Position numbers and translations under genes: made by a program. Below the pieces are notes generated by a model. It saw only the letters and a program-made list of their open reading frames with translations, searched no databases and was not told where the DNA came from. DNA of 64,000 bases from WHSW01 sp963769945. Its GTDB lineage: Bacteria > Actinomycetota > Thermoleophilia > Solirubrobacterales > 70-9. The stretch lies in assembly GCA_963769945.1 (NCBI GenBank), contig CAVYOA010000017.1:12317-76316 (forward strand), written 5' to 3'. Of this stretch, positions 1 through 8,827 are shown in pieces (within the stretch, counting starts at the first letter, position 1; each line of letters begins with the position of its first letter).

Positions 1-65
1 TCCTCGAGTTAGTTTAGGCGGCGGCAACCTGCGCATCTCGGGGTCATCGGGAGAGGGTCTCGCTC

Positions 66-85
66 AGCGTACCAGTACGTACGCT
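66..85. other. Small inverted repeat before truA
   Basis: Seven-base arms (AGCGTAC / GTACGCT) flank a 6-base loop, 52 bases before the truA start. The rest of bases 1-136 shows no gene that I can support. It could be a terminator of an upstream gene or an operator; there is no T-run. Weak evidence only. Confidence 0.3.
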
Positions 86-136
86 CGCTTCGCCCCTCAC
101 CCTGCTTCCCCCGACCTGCTTGGTTTCCGCCACCTA

Positions 137-871
137 ATGCCGACCGCGCGCCTGAGGATCGAATACGACGGCAGCCGCTACTCCGGCTGGGCCGCGCAGG
201 AGGGCGCGCTGACCGTGCAGGGGGAGCTCGAGACGGCGATCCAGCAGATCGCCCAGCAGCCGGTGGCACTGACGGTTGCGGGGCGCACCGACGCCGGCGT
301 TCATGCCAGCGCGCAGGTGGCGAGCTTCACCCACGAAGCGCCCTTGCCTGAGCCCTTCGCCGAGCGCGTCAACGCGGTCCTGCCACGCGATATCGCCGTG
401 CTGCGCGCCGAGGCTGCGCCCGACGGCTTCGACGCCCGTCAAGACGCTCGCTCGCGCTCCTATCGCTACCGAATAGTTGCCTCGACGATTCGGCGCCCGC
501 TCGAGGACGGCAGGGCGCTGTGGTGGCGCTTTGCGCTCGATCGCGCGGCGCTTGACGCCTGCGCCGAAGCGGTCGTCGGCAAGCACGACTTCACCGCCTT
601 CACCCCGACCCAGACCGCGCACGTGCTGTTTCAGCGCGACGTCAACAGCTGCGAATGGCGCGATCAGGGTGGCGAGATCCTGACGCTCGAGATCACGGCG
701 CCGTCGTTCATGCGCAACCAGGTCCGCGTGCTCACCGGGACGATGCTCGAGGTCGGCGGCGGCCGGCGCACGATCGAGAACTTCCGCGGCCTGCTCGAGG
801 GCGCGACCCGCCGCGAGGCGGGCGAGACCGCGCCCGCCCACGGCCTCTGCCTGGTCGGCGTCTCTTACTGA
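137..871 (+). CDS. truA: tRNA pseudouridine synthase A (TruA)
   Basis: A 244-residue protein of normal TruA length. TruA isomerises uridines 38-40 in the anticodon stem of many tRNAs in the cytoplasm. The family hallmark GRTDAGVHA lies at residues 49-57, with the catalytic aspartate at residue 52. The N-terminus (RIEYDGSRYSGW) and the later segment with MRNQVR are also typical of the family. The ATG at 137 was chosen because family similarity begins at once. The gene stands alone on the plus strand and converges on the MFS gene; the usual upstream ribosomal-protein neighbours, if present, lie outside the window. Confidence 0.95.
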   Translation: MPTARLRIEYDGSRYSGWAAQEGALTVQGELETAIQQIAQQPVALTVAGRTDAGVHASAQVASFTHEAPLPEPFAERVNAVLPRDIAVLRAEAAPDGFDARQDARSRSYRYRIVASTIRRPLEDGRALWWRFALDRAALDACAEAVVGKHDFTAFTPTQTAHVLFQRDVNSCEWRDQGGEILTLEITAPSFMRNQVRVLTGTMLEVGGGRRTIENFRGLLEGATRREAGETAPAHGLCLVGVSY

Positions 872-923
872 GCGAGCGCGAGCAAAGCGCCCGCAGCGGC
901 CGGTTCTCCCCTTCGCTGCCGCG

Positions 924-2168
924 TTAGCTCAGCGGGTGGGCGAGCTCGTCGCGGCCGAGGCGCCCGGCTCGAAACGCGATCGGCGCCCCCAGGCCCGAGA
1001 TCAGCGCGGCGGCGACGAACACGGCCGTGAGCCCGAAGGCCTCGGCGGCGGGCCCGGCGAGCGCCATCGACGCGGGCAGCAGCGCCAGCGAGACGAAGAA
1101 GTCGAGGCTCGAGACCCGGCCGCGCAAGCCATCGGGAACCCGGCGCTGAAGCAGCGTGCCCCAGATCACGGTGGCGGCCGACTCGGTCGCGCCGACGATC
1201 AGGACCGCGGCGCACATGATCCAGAGCTCGTTCGCGATCCCCAGCACCGCCAGCGGAAGCGTGCCCGCCCCCCAGAGCCACAGCATCACCGAGAGGTAGC
1301 GGCGGGGCATCGACCGTGAGGAGATCGCGAGCGCGCCGATAGCGGCGCCCGCTCCAAAGCAGGCGAGCAGGATCCCGTACTCCGCCGAGCCGCCACCGGC
1401 TCGGTCACGGATCACGAACGGCGCCAACACCTCCAGCGGCCCGAGCAGGAAGAACACCGCGACGCACGCGTAGACCAGCGTTGCCCACAGCCACGGTGTT
1501 CGCTTGACGTAGCGAGCCGCTTCGACGAGGTCGGCGACAGCCGTCGGCCGCTCGTGCGCTGAGCGGTCCGGGCCCGACGAAACGCGCATTGCCGCCAGGC
1601 AGCCGGCCGAGATCAGGTAGGTGCCCGTGGCGCCGAGGATCGCCGCGCCCGGCTCTAACACCGCGACGACGACGCCGCCCAGGAGCGGCCCCGCCGCCTG
1701 TTGGGCAAGCGGCCTCAGCATCCCCTCGAGGCCGTTGGCCGCGAGCAGCTCGTCCTCGGGCAGCAGCCGTGGCAGCAACGCCGTGTAGCTGGGGATGAAG
1801 AAGGCTTCCCCGGCACCGATCAAAGCGCCACCGATCGCCATGTGCCAGAGCTCGAGCGTCCCGGTGAGCGAGAGCACGCCGATGGCCGCGACCGTGAACG
1901 CGCGCACGATGTCGGCGCTGAACATCACCAGGCGGCGCGGGAGACGGTCGGCGACGACTCCGGCTGGCAGCATGAATCCGACAAGACCGAGGCTGTAGGT
2001 CGTCGCGATCAACGACAACTGCACCGGCCCGCCGTCGAGCGCGATCACTTGGAAGGCGATGGCGACCAGCCACATGCCGTCGCCGACCAGCGACACAGCG
2101 AGCCCCGTCCACAGCAGGCGAAAGTCGCGGAAGCGAAGCGGCCGCAGGGCTGGAATCGAGACTCTCAT
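924..2168 (-). CDS. MFS transporter
   Basis: A 414-residue polytopic membrane protein with about 12 hydrophobic segments and the overall look of a major facilitator superfamily exporter. The N-terminal RFRDFRLLWTGLAVSLVGDG pattern is typical of the MFS subgroup often labelled enterobactin exporter EntS-like. A short loop with DRLPRR after the second helix matches the MFS motif A position. Substrate cannot be told from sequence. It converges on truA, and its start faces a palindromic element (2203-2249) and the 77-residue gene. The next genes on this strand are an iron importer, but they are separated by a plus-strand gene, so an operon is unlikely. Confidence 0.85.
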   Translation of the reverse strand: MRVSIPALRPLRFRDFRLLWTGLAVSLVGDGMWLVAIAFQVIALDGGPVQLSLIATTYSLGLVGFMLPAGVVADRLPRRLVMFSADIVRAFTVAAIGVLSLTGTLELWHMAIGGALIGAGEAFFIPSYTALLPRLLPEDELLAANGLEGMLRPLAQQAAGPLLGGVVVAVLEPGAAILGATGTYLISAGCLAAMRVSSGPDRSAHERPTAVADLVEAARYVKRTPWLWATLVYACVAVFFLLGPLEVLAPFVIRDRAGGGSAEYGILLACFGAGAAIGALAISSRSMPRRYLSVMLWLWGAGTLPLAVLGIANELWIMCAAVLIVGATESAATVIWGTLLQRRVPDGLRGRVSSLDFFVSLALLPASMALAGPAAEAFGLTAVFVAAALISGLGAPIAFRAGRLGRDELAHPLS

Positions 2169-2202
2169 CGCGGACGAAGGTCTAGCGAACCTCCGCGGCG
2201 CC

Positions 2203-2249
2203 GCGAGGGGTCAGTTACTACGCCTCAGACCCAGTAAGTGACCCCTCGC
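2203..2249. repeat. Palindromic element, family A, copy 1
   Basis: Arms of 17 bases (2203-2219 and 2233-2249) with one mismatch surround a 13-base centre. The arm reads GCGAGGGGTCAGTTACT. The same palindrome recurs in the opposite orientation at 22184-22226. It sits between the divergent MFS and 77-residue genes. Long arms, a GGGGTC outer end and dispersed copies resemble REP elements mobilised by RAYT-type transposases; none of those is encoded here. Confidence 0.75.
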
Positions 2250-2272
2250 CGCGAATTTCGTACGTTGGGGGG

Positions 2273-2506
2273 ATGCCGCGACGTCATCCGAAGCCGCCGA
2301 AGCCGCGCGGACCGCGCTCAGCCGAGCTCGAAGCTGCCGAGGCGATCAAGGCCGCGAACCGGCTTCAGGGCTGTCGCTCCAAGCGACGCTTCGCCAGCGA
2401 GCGCGAGGTCGACGACGCCGTCTACCAAGCACGAATGGAGGGCCGGCTGCTTGGCAGCTACCAGTGCGATATCTGCGGCGGCTGGCACCTCACCTCCCGC
2501 CGCTGA
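2273..2506 (+). CDS. Small Cys/His protein, possible zinc ribbon
   Basis: A 77-residue basic protein. The first 25 residues are rich in Pro, Arg and Lys; the middle looks helical; the end carries CDICGGWHLT, a CxxC followed by a histidine, which could bind zinc with another ligand. Small proteins with a 'KRRF..E.EA...CxxCxxWHLT' pattern are common in actinobacteria and phages, but I know of no assigned function. The ATG at 2273 is 23 bases after palindrome A1 and the gene ends 13 bases before palindrome B1, so it is bracketed by two repeat families. Confidence 0.6.
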   Translation: MPRRHPKPPKPRGPRSAELEAAEAIKAANRLQGCRSKRRFASEREVDDAVYQARMEGRLLGSYQCDICGGWHLTSRR

Positions 2507-2519
2507 TCACGGCGGGCCG

Positions 2520-2566
2520 ACGTGTGGAGATCCATTCACGACAGTCGTGAACGGATCTCCACACGT
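2520..2566. repeat. Palindromic element, family B, copy 1
   Basis: A near-perfect palindrome: 23-base arms (2520-2542, 2544-2566) around a single central A, with one mismatch. The core GGAGATCC-ATTCACGAC-A-GTCGTGAA is repeated at 39401-39435. It lies between the converging 77-residue gene and fbpC-like gene, where it could also act as a two-way terminator, but the second copy is not between convergent genes. The rest of 2507-2657 shows nothing else. Confidence 0.75.
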
Positions 2567-2657
2567 GACCGATTTGCCCTTCGAGCCCCGTCCGCCACCT
2601 CCCTACCCCGCAAGCAAACCGACGTCTGCGCCACGTCCTGTGGCGTCAGCCAGAGCG

Positions 2658-3713
2658 TCAGCCGCCAACCCGCTCGCGCGGCAGCACGTCGCTGGGCCCG
2701 TCGATCCAGGCGCGGACCTTGTCGCCGGCGTGCCATGAGGGGAAGCCGAAGCGCCGCGAGTGCACGACGATGCCGGAGGCAAGGCGCAGCTCGAGCAGCT
2801 GGTCGTGGCCGTAGAAGCGCCGCGAGATCACCTCGGCTTCGGCGGCGTCCTGGGGGCCGCTGACACCGATCGCAACCGATTCGGGCCGAACCAGGACGTC
2901 GACCTCACCGCTGAAGTCGCCGTCGGCGGCGACCGTGCCGAGCTCGCAGCGTACGCGCCCGTCGCGGGCTTCGCCCGAGACGATCTCGATCTCACCGATG
3001 AAGCCCGCGACCCAGCGCGAGGCGGGACGCGAGTAGATCTCCTCAGGTGTTCCGTGCTGCTCGATGCGCCCGTCGCGCATGACCGCGACGGTTTCGGCGA
3101 TCGACAGCGCCTCGGCCTGGTCGTGGGTGACGAACAGCGCCGTCACGCCCGCCTCGTGCAGGATCTCGGCAACCTCATCACGCAGACGTTCGCGCAGGCC
3201 CGCGTCGAGGTTGGAGAAGGGCTCGTCGAGCAAGACCAGCTCCGGCGTCGGCGCCAGGGCCCGGGCGAGGGCGACGCGCTGCTGCTGGCCGCCAGAGAGC
3301 TCGTGCACCGAGCGCTTGGCGTCGGCGCCGAGGCCGACCAGCTCGAGCACGTGGGCGATTCGCGCCGGGTCGGGCTTGCGCCCGAGCCCGTAACCGACGT
3401 TGCCGGCGACATCGAGATGGGGGAACAGCGCGTAGTCCTGAAAGACCATTCCGATCCGGCGCTTTTCGGGCGCAACCGCAACCCCCGGCCCGGCCAGCCT
3501 GCGCTCGCCGATTGCGATCTCGCCGCCATCGGGCTGCTCGAGCCCGGCGATCAGCCGCAACGTCGTCGTCTTGCCGCAGCCCGAAGGACCGAGCAGGGCG
3601 CAGATCGAGCCCGATTCAACCTCGAGATCGACGCCATCGACCGCGGCTACCGTCCCGAAGTGCTTCTTCAGGGAGTGAAGCGCAAGCGGGGCTGCGCTGG
3701 CGGTCGTGCTCAT
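2658..3713 (-). CDS. fbpC: ABC transporter ATPase, ferric iron type (FbpC-like)
   Basis: A 351-residue ABC ATPase with a C-terminal TOBE-like extension, as in FbpC/PotA proteins. Walker A is GPSGCGKTT (about residues 42-50), the signature is LSGGQQQRVALARAL, Walker B is LVLLDEP and the switch histidine is in VTHDQAEAL. It should energise uptake through the permease encoded just upstream. The start overlaps the permease stop by 4 bases, so the two are translationally coupled. Assignment to iron rests on the binding protein and on the iron box ahead of the operon; thiamine or polyamine transport would be the alternative from the ATPase alone. Confidence 0.85.
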   Translation of the reverse strand: MSTTASAAPLALHSLKKHFGTVAAVDGVDLEVESGSICALLGPSGCGKTTTLRLIAGLEQPDGGEIAIGERRLAGPGVAVAPEKRRIGMVFQDYALFPHLDVAGNVGYGLGRKPDPARIAHVLELVGLGADAKRSVHELSGGQQQRVALARALAPTPELVLLDEPFSNLDAGLRERLRDEVAEILHEAGVTALFVTHDQAEALSIAETVAVMRDGRIEQHGTPEEIYSRPASRWVAGFIGEIEIVSGEARDGRVRCELGTVAADGDFSGEVDVLVRPESVAIGVSGPQDAAEAEVISRRFYGHDQLLELRLASGIVVHSRRFGFPSWHAGDKVRAWIDGPSDVLPRERVGG

Positions 3714-5281
3714 GCGGCCACCGTGCCGCGTTCGGAGAGCAGGTAGATCGGCGGCGCGGCAATCGCGAGCAAGACCAGCGACGGGATCGCGCTCGCTTCA
3801 TAAAAGCCGAAGCTCGTCTGGTTCCAGATCTCTGTGGCCAAGGTCTCGAATCCGATCGGGGCGAGGATCAGCGTCGCCGGCAGCTCTTTCGCCGCATGCA
3901 GGAATATCAGCGCAGTTGCGGCGAGGATGCCACCGCGAACCAGCGGCACGGTGACCGTCGCGAACACCTGACTTGGCCGGCGCCCGAGGCCGCGTGCCGC
4001 CTCCTCGACGCGGGGCGACACCTGCGTCAGCGAGGAGCTGACGGCACCGATGCCCAGCGGCAGGTAGTGGACCACAAGCGCAAAGACCAGCAGGGCGAGG
4101 GTTTGGTAGATCGGCTCGAAGACGCGGGTGGCGAAGTAGACGAGCGCGAGCGCGACGACGATGCCCGGCAGCGCGTATCCGGCGTGGCTGAAGCGCTCGA
4201 TCGTGCGAGTAGCGGCGCTGGGAAAGTGCGTTGCCAAGAGCGCGACGATCAGCGCGCAGGCACCGCCCGCAAGCGCCGCAAACGACGCCGCCAGCAGGGT
4301 GTTGGTGGCGAGCGCTGCGGCAAGCTCGACCGAGGTGCTGCCGCTGGAGATCCCCTTGGTCGACCAGTAGATCAGGACCCCGACGGGAAGCACGAGCGCG
4401 ATCAACACGACCGCTGCGCAGAAGGCCAGCGCCGGGGCCCGCCAGCGCCCCAGCGTGTAGGGCCTGGGCGGGCGTGGCGGCCCCGGCCCCAGGCGGTGCA
4501 CCGCCTTGGCGTTTCGCACGCGTGAGTTGATCCACAACAAGATCAGCATCAGCACGACGAGCACCGCCCCCAACCCGGCTGCCGCGGTGCGATCGAATGC
4601 CGACTTGTAGGCGATGTAGATCTCGCTCGTAAACGAGTCGAAGCGCATGATCGAAACGGCGCCAAAATCGCTCATCACATAGAGCGCGACGAGCAGGCCG
4701 CCCGCCGCGAGCGCCGGCCACAGCTGCGGCACGACAACCGAGCGAAACACCTCGAACGGCCCTCGGCCCATTCCGCGGGCGGCGTCCTCGAGCTGCGGAT
4801 CGATGCGCGCCAGGGTGGCGCGAACCGGCAACAGCACCAGCGGGAAGGTGAACAGGCTGAGCACGAGCCAGGCGCCGGTGAAGCCGTAGATCGAGGGCAG
4901 GCGTTCGACACCGAGGGCGTCTTGGAGCATGCCGTTGGGGCCGAGCGCGGCGACGAAGAGGTAGGCGCCGACATAGCTCGGGATCACCAGCGGGAGCGTG
5001 CACAGCGTCGCCCACAACCGCCGCGCAGGGAGGTCGGTGCGCACGGTGAGCCAGCCAATCGGGAGCGCGATCGCAATCGCCGTGGCGGTGACCGCGGCGG
5101 CAAGCGCGAGCGTGCGAGCGACGACAAGCAGCGTCTCGGGATCGATCGCCACCTCGAGCGCCGGGCCGAGATCGCCCGCGACGATGATCAGCAGATAGCC
5201 CGCGGGCAACAAAGCTGCGAGGCCGATGACCCCCCCTGCGAGCAGCAGTGATGAAGCTGGGCGCCTGGCCGCGCTCGACAT
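3710..5281 (-). CDS. fbpB: ABC transporter permease, ferric iron type (FbpB-like)
   Basis: A 523-residue inner-membrane protein with two tandem permease halves of about six helices each, the arrangement of FbpB/SfuB iron permeases. Each half has a short cytoplasmic loop contacting the ATPase: DAARGMGRGPFEVFRSVVVP in the first and EAARGLGRRPSQVFATVTVP in the second, both good EAA-loop matches. It begins 20 bases after the end of the binding-protein gene and overlaps fbpC by 4 bases. The order binding protein, permease, ATPase is standard for this importer class. Confidence 0.88.
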   Translation of the reverse strand: MSSAARRPASSLLLAGGVIGLAALLPAGYLLIIVAGDLGPALEVAIDPETLLVVARTLALAAAVTATAIAIALPIGWLTVRTDLPARRLWATLCTLPLVIPSYVGAYLFVAALGPNGMLQDALGVERLPSIYGFTGAWLVLSLFTFPLVLLPVRATLARIDPQLEDAARGMGRGPFEVFRSVVVPQLWPALAAGGLLVALYVMSDFGAVSIMRFDSFTSEIYIAYKSAFDRTAAAGLGAVLVVLMLILLWINSRVRNAKAVHRLGPGPPRPPRPYTLGRWRAPALAFCAAVVLIALVLPVGVLIYWSTKGISSGSTSVELAAALATNTLLAASFAALAGGACALIVALLATHFPSAATRTIERFSHAGYALPGIVVALALVYFATRVFEPIYQTLALLVFALVVHYLPLGIGAVSSSLTQVSPRVEEAARGLGRRPSQVFATVTVPLVRGGILAATALIFLHAAKELPATLILAPIGFETLATEIWNQTSFGFYEASAIPSLVLLAIAAPPIYLLSERGTVAA

Positions 5282-5300
5282 CAGGGCGCTGCCTCGGCGA

Positions 5301-6344
5301 TCACAGGGCGCCCGCCTCCTGCATCAGCTCGATCGTCGCCTGGATCTCGGTGACGTCGGTGAGATCGCCGCCGGGTGAGGGAATATCGGCGAGCGGGACG
5401 TCGAGCGAGGGATCGGCGGCGACACCGGTGGCGACCGGATACTCCTTCGAGGTCGAGGTGAAGAACTCCTGACCCTCGTCGGAGAGCAGCGAGCGCACGA
5501 AATCGAACGCCTCTTGCTTGCGCTCGGACGACTCGAGCACGCCGACGCTGGTCAGCAGGATCAGCGAGCCGAAGTCGTCGGGCTGGAAGTAGACCTCGAC
5601 CGGATAGTCGTCGCCCTCGGCCGCAACGGCCTGGGCGACGTAGTAGTGGTTGAGCAGGCCGTAGTCGATCTCGCCGCCGGCGATCGCATCGCGGATCGAG
5701 ACGTTGTCGGGGAACGCGACGGCGCCGTTATCGACCATGCCCTCGAGCCATTCGCGGGCAACGTCCTCGCCACGGGAGAGGCGCAGCACGGTCACGTACT
5801 GCTGCAGGGTCGAGGTCGCCGGGCCCCAGCCGACCCGGCCCTCGTACTGCGGGTCGGTGAGCTCGAGCGGTGAGTCGGGCAGCTCGGACTCGGCGATGTC
5901 GTCGGCGTGGGCGAGGACGCGTACGCGAGCGGTGACGCCGACCCAGCGGCCATCGGGGTCGCGGAACTTCTCCGGCACGCGGTCGAGGATGTCGGCTGGA
6001 AGCTCGGCCAGCAGACCCTCGTCGGCGACGGCAGCGATCGCGCCCGGCTCCTGGGCAAAGAAAGCGTCGGCGGGGGAGGCGTCGCCCTCCTCGACGACGG
6101 TCGCGGCGAGGTCGGCGGTTTCTGCGAAGCGAACTTGGACGTCGCGCTGAGCGTCGGCCTCATACATGTCGACAGCGCCGCCGATCGCAGCCGGGATGCG
6201 CCCGGAATAGAGCGTGATCCCCTCGGTCTCGGGCTCCTCGGCACCGCCGTCGGAACCGTCGGTTGACGCGCCGCAGGCGCCGGCGGCGATACTCGCCGCG
6301 GTGAGCAGCAAGCAGGTTGTAATTCCCAGTCGAGAGGTCGGCAT
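5301..6344 (-). CDS. fbpA: Iron ABC transporter substrate-binding lipoprotein (FbpA-like)
   Basis: A 347-residue secreted binding protein. It has a lipoprotein signal peptide with lipobox AAGAC; the lipidated cysteine is residue 24. The mature part (ITLYSGRIPAAIGGAVDMYE..., ADAFFAQEPGAI, GEIDYGLLNHYYVAQ) matches Fe3+-binding proteins, including the paired tyrosine region NHYY that holds iron in FbpA. The ATG overlaps an iron box (6344-6357), leaving no room for a Shine-Dalgarno site, so the mRNA is probably leaderless or a later start is used. First gene of the fbpABC-like operon; expected to be repressed by an IdeR/DtxR protein when iron is plentiful. Confidence 0.88.
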   Translation of the reverse strand: MPTSRLGITTCLLLTAASIAAGACGASTDGSDGGAEEPETEGITLYSGRIPAAIGGAVDMYEADAQRDVQVRFAETADLAATVVEEGDASPADAFFAQEPGAIAAVADEGLLAELPADILDRVPEKFRDPDGRWVGVTARVRVLAHADDIAESELPDSPLELTDPQYEGRVGWGPATSTLQQYVTVLRLSRGEDVAREWLEGMVDNGAVAFPDNVSIRDAIAGGEIDYGLLNHYYVAQAVAAEGDDYPVEVYFQPDDFGSLILLTSVGVLESSERKQEAFDFVRSLLSDEGQEFFTSTSKEYPVATGVAADPSLDVPLADIPSPGGDLTDVTEIQATIELMQEAGAL

Positions 6345-6357
6345 TAGGTGAGCCTAA
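6344..6357. promoter_or_regulatory. Iron box (DtxR/IdeR-type operator) at the fbpA start
   Basis: TTAGGTGAGCCTAA is an almost complete palindrome and matches the core of the actinobacterial IdeR/DtxR operator (TTAGGTTAGGCTAACCTAA). Its first base is the A of the fbpA start codon read on the minus strand. The divergent membrane-protein gene begins only 34 bases to the right, so one bound repressor could control both directions. Confidence 0.75.
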
Positions 6358-6390
6358 TACTAGATCAATGATTTCCAATCGATTCGGCCA

Positions 6391-7833
6391 GTGATCGCTA
6401 ACCGCCTCGGTGCGCCGTTTGTGATCGGCGCCGTTGCATTGCTCTCGTTGCTGGTCGCATTCGCGCCGGCCTATGACCCCTGGGCGTGGCTGGTGTGGGG
6501 TCGCGAGGTCGTCGCGCTCGATCTCGACACCGAGGCGGGCCCTTCGTGGAAGCCGCTACCGGTGATGATCACCTCGCTGCTGACCGTGACCGGCGATGCG
6601 GCACCGCAGCTGTGGCTGGCGGTGGCCCGGGCCGGCTGGCTTGCCGCCGCGATGCTGGCCGGGCTGCTGGCCGCGCAACTACTGTTCCCGCGCCGCACTG
6701 CGACCGCGCTCGCGGTGCGCTTTGCTCCCCGGCGCGTTCGGGGAGCCCGGCTTGCCGCCGCGCTGATCGCGGCGGGTGGGGTCCTACTGCTGCACGACGA
6801 GTTCACGCCTTGGACTCGCCAGTTCGCCGGCGGGCTCTCGGAGCCGCTGCTGGTCGCGCTCGTGCTCGGCGCGATCGAGCGTCACCTCGCCCTGCGCCCG
6901 GTGCAGGCGTTCGGCCTCGGCGTTGCGGCGGCGTTACTGCGCCCCGAGGCGTGGCCGTTTCTCGCTCTCTATGGCGCCTACCTGTGGCGGCTCGACCCGC
7001 GCTTTCGGCGCTTGGTCGGTGCCGGTGGGGCGACGGTAGCGCTGCTTTGGACCGTGCCTGACCTGCTTGGCTCGGGCAGCGTGCTGACCGGCGCCGATCG
7101 CGCGCGCGAAGCGACCGGATCCCCTCCTTTCGAAGCGCTCGAGGCGATCGGGCGCTCGCTCAACCTAGTGCTCGCCGGATTGCTGGTGGCGGCCACATAC
7201 GCCGTGCTCAGCGCGCGCCAGCAGGGTGAGCGCGCCCTCGTCCTGCTCGCTGCCGGAGCGCTCGCCTGGGTCGGGGTCGTCGCCGTGCTCGCGGCCGTGG
7301 GCTATGCCGGCCTGCCACGCTTCGCCGCTGCGGCCGGCGCGATTGGCTGCGTGCTCGGAGCCGTTGGCGTGGTTCGGATGCTGGCCGCGATCGATGGCAT
7401 GCGGGCAGTCGATCCACGGCGACGATGGGCGATCGTCGCCACAGCATGCCTGCTGGCGCTCCTCGGCGGGCAGGCCGCAATTCGGGCAGCCGAGACGGTT
7501 GGCGATGTCGACGACGCTCTCGCTTACGCGACGCGTGTCGACGATCTCTCGAGCCAGGTCTCCGAGCTCGGTGCCCGGCGGCTTGTCGACTGCGGTCCGG
7601 TGGCGAGTACCGACTTCCTCACCCAGACGGCGCTGGCGTGGTTCGTCGAGGAGCCGATCGACGCGGTCTCGATCCGCGTGAAGACAGCCCCCGCGCAGGG
7701 CACGGCGTTCGTCTATTCGACGGCGCCGGCGGCGCTTGCGCGGATGATCGAAGACAGCGGCCAACGCGTTGACGCTCGCGGTGGGTGGGAGGCCTATTCG
7801 ATCTCATGCACCGAGCAAGGCTTGTCGCGTTGA
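6391..7833 (+). CDS. Polytopic membrane protein, possible GT-C glycosyltransferase
   Basis: A 480-residue protein with about ten hydrophobic segments in the first 370 residues and a C-terminal soluble part of roughly 100 residues. The first loop contains YDPWAWLVWGREV, a Trp/Asp-rich external loop of the kind seen in GT-C enzymes, and HDEFTPWTRQF follows the third or fourth helix. I recognise no exact family. The GTG at 6391 is the first start after the divergent fbpA promoter. It ends 49 bases before the GT2 start and probably shares its envelope-glycan role; the shared 46-base promoter gap with fbpA makes iron control possible. Confidence 0.6.
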   Translation: MIANRLGAPFVIGAVALLSLLVAFAPAYDPWAWLVWGREVVALDLDTEAGPSWKPLPVMITSLLTVTGDAAPQLWLAVARAGWLAAAMLAGLLAAQLLFPRRTATALAVRFAPRRVRGARLAAALIAAGGVLLLHDEFTPWTRQFAGGLSEPLLVALVLGAIERHLALRPVQAFGLGVAAALLRPEAWPFLALYGAYLWRLDPRFRRLVGAGGATVALLWTVPDLLGSGSVLTGADRAREATGSPPFEALEAIGRSLNLVLAGLLVAATYAVLSARQQGERALVLLAAGALAWVGVVAVLAAVGYAGLPRFAAAAGAIGCVLGAVGVVRMLAAIDGMRAVDPRRRWAIVATACLLALLGGQAAIRAAETVGDVDDALAYATRVDDLSSQVSELGARRLVDCGPVASTDFLTQTALAWFVEEPIDAVSIRVKTAPAQGTAFVYSTAPAALARMIEDSGQRVDARGGWEAYSISCTEQGLSR

Positions 7834-7876
7834 CTCGGCTGAGCCAACAGCCGACTACCATGCGCCCCGGGTTGTA

Positions 7877-7890
7877 TTAGGTATGCCTAA
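7877..7890. promoter_or_regulatory. Iron box over the start codon of a GT2 gene
   Basis: TTAGGTATGCCTAA has perfect TTAGG and CCTAA arms and matches the IdeR/DtxR core. The central ATG (7883-7885) is the likely start codon of the following glycosyltransferase. The geometry, operator on top of the start codon, resembles that at fbpA. Confidence 0.7.
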
Positions 7891-8827
7891 CTCTGATCAC
7901 AACAGAAGCTCGATCGCGCTCACCGTCGTCGTTCCGGCGACCGATCGGCCGCCGACGCTCGAGCGCTGCCTGGCCGCGCTGAATGCCTCGAGCGCTCCGC
8001 CTGAACAGACCGTCGTCGTCACCGAGTCCACGCTTGGCGGACCGGCTGCGGCGCGCAACGCCGGCGCTCGCGAGGCTGAGCACGAGCTGATCGCCTTCGT
8101 CGACGCCGATGTCGCGGTGCACGCCGATGCGCTGGCGCGGCTGCGTCAGCGCTTCGCGACCGATCCCGGCCTCGTCGCCGCGTTCGGCAGCTACGACGAC
8201 GCGCCGCCGGAGCCGGGCACCGTGTCGCGCTTTCGCAACCTCCTGCACCACCACACTCACACCTCGAGCCCGGGCCCGGCCGAAACGTTTTGGGCCGGCC
8301 TCGGTGTCGTTCGGCGCAGCGCGTTTGTCGAGCACGGCGGTTTCGACGAGCAGCGCTTCACGGCGCCGGCCGTGGAGGACATCGAGCTCGGCATGCGCCT
8401 GCGCGCCGCCGGTGCAGCGATCGTCCTCGACCCGAGCGTGCGGGGAACGCATCTCAAGCGCTGGACGCTGGTATCGATGGTGCGAACCGATTTCGCTCGC
8501 CGCGGCGTTCCCTGGCTGCGCCTACAGCTGGAAGCCGGCTCTGACTCGGCGGCGCTAAACCTGTCGCCGCGACACCGGGCCACGGCGCTGGCCTCGGCCG
8601 CGATCGTCGCCGCGGCGCTCGCGCGCCGGCCGCGAGTCGCGGTCGTCGCGCTGGCGGCGATGCTTGCTCTCAACGCACCGTTCTATCGCCTGCTCGCCAG
8701 GCGTGGCGGCGCGCCGCTGCTGATCGGCGGCGTCGCGCTGCACGTGATCCACAACCTCACCGCGGTCGCCGCTGCCGGGGTGGCACTGGCGCAGCACCTG
8801 CTGGCGCGAACGAGGGCGCCAGCGTGA
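7883..8827 (+). CDS. Glycosyltransferase family 2, membrane-anchored
   Basis: A 314-residue GT2 enzyme. The N-terminal nucleotide-sugar fold begins LTVVVPATDRPPTLERCLAAL; the metal site is FVDADVAV, a DxD variant. ETFWAGLGVVRRSAFVEHGG and VEDIELGMRLRAAG are the acceptor-side and ED motifs. Two or three hydrophobic segments at the end suggest membrane attachment. The frame is open further upstream (to 7769), but ATG 7883 is preferred because family similarity starts shortly after it. The start codon lies inside an iron box, which implies iron-repressed expression from a leaderless message. It overlaps the oxidoreductase gene by 4 bases. Confidence 0.85.
   Translation: MPNSDHNRSSIALTVVVPATDRPPTLERCLAALNASSAPPEQTVVVTESTLGGPAAARNAGAREAEHELIAFVDADVAVHADALARLRQRFATDPGLVAAFGSYDDAPPEPGTVSRFRNLLHHHTHTSSPGPAETFWAGLGVVRRSAFVEHGGFDEQRFTAPAVEDIELGMRLRAAGAAIVLDPSVRGTHLKRWTLVSMVRTDFARRGVPWLRLQLEAGSDSAALNLSPRHRATALASAAIVAAALARRPRVAVVALAAMLALNAPFYRLLARRGGAPLLIGGVALHVIHNLTAVAAAGVALAQHLLARTRAPA

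Noticed and set aside
871..924. Terminator between truA and the MFS gene
   Set aside because: Only a 6-base GCAGCG/CGCTGC pairing with a long loop and no T-run; too weak to list.
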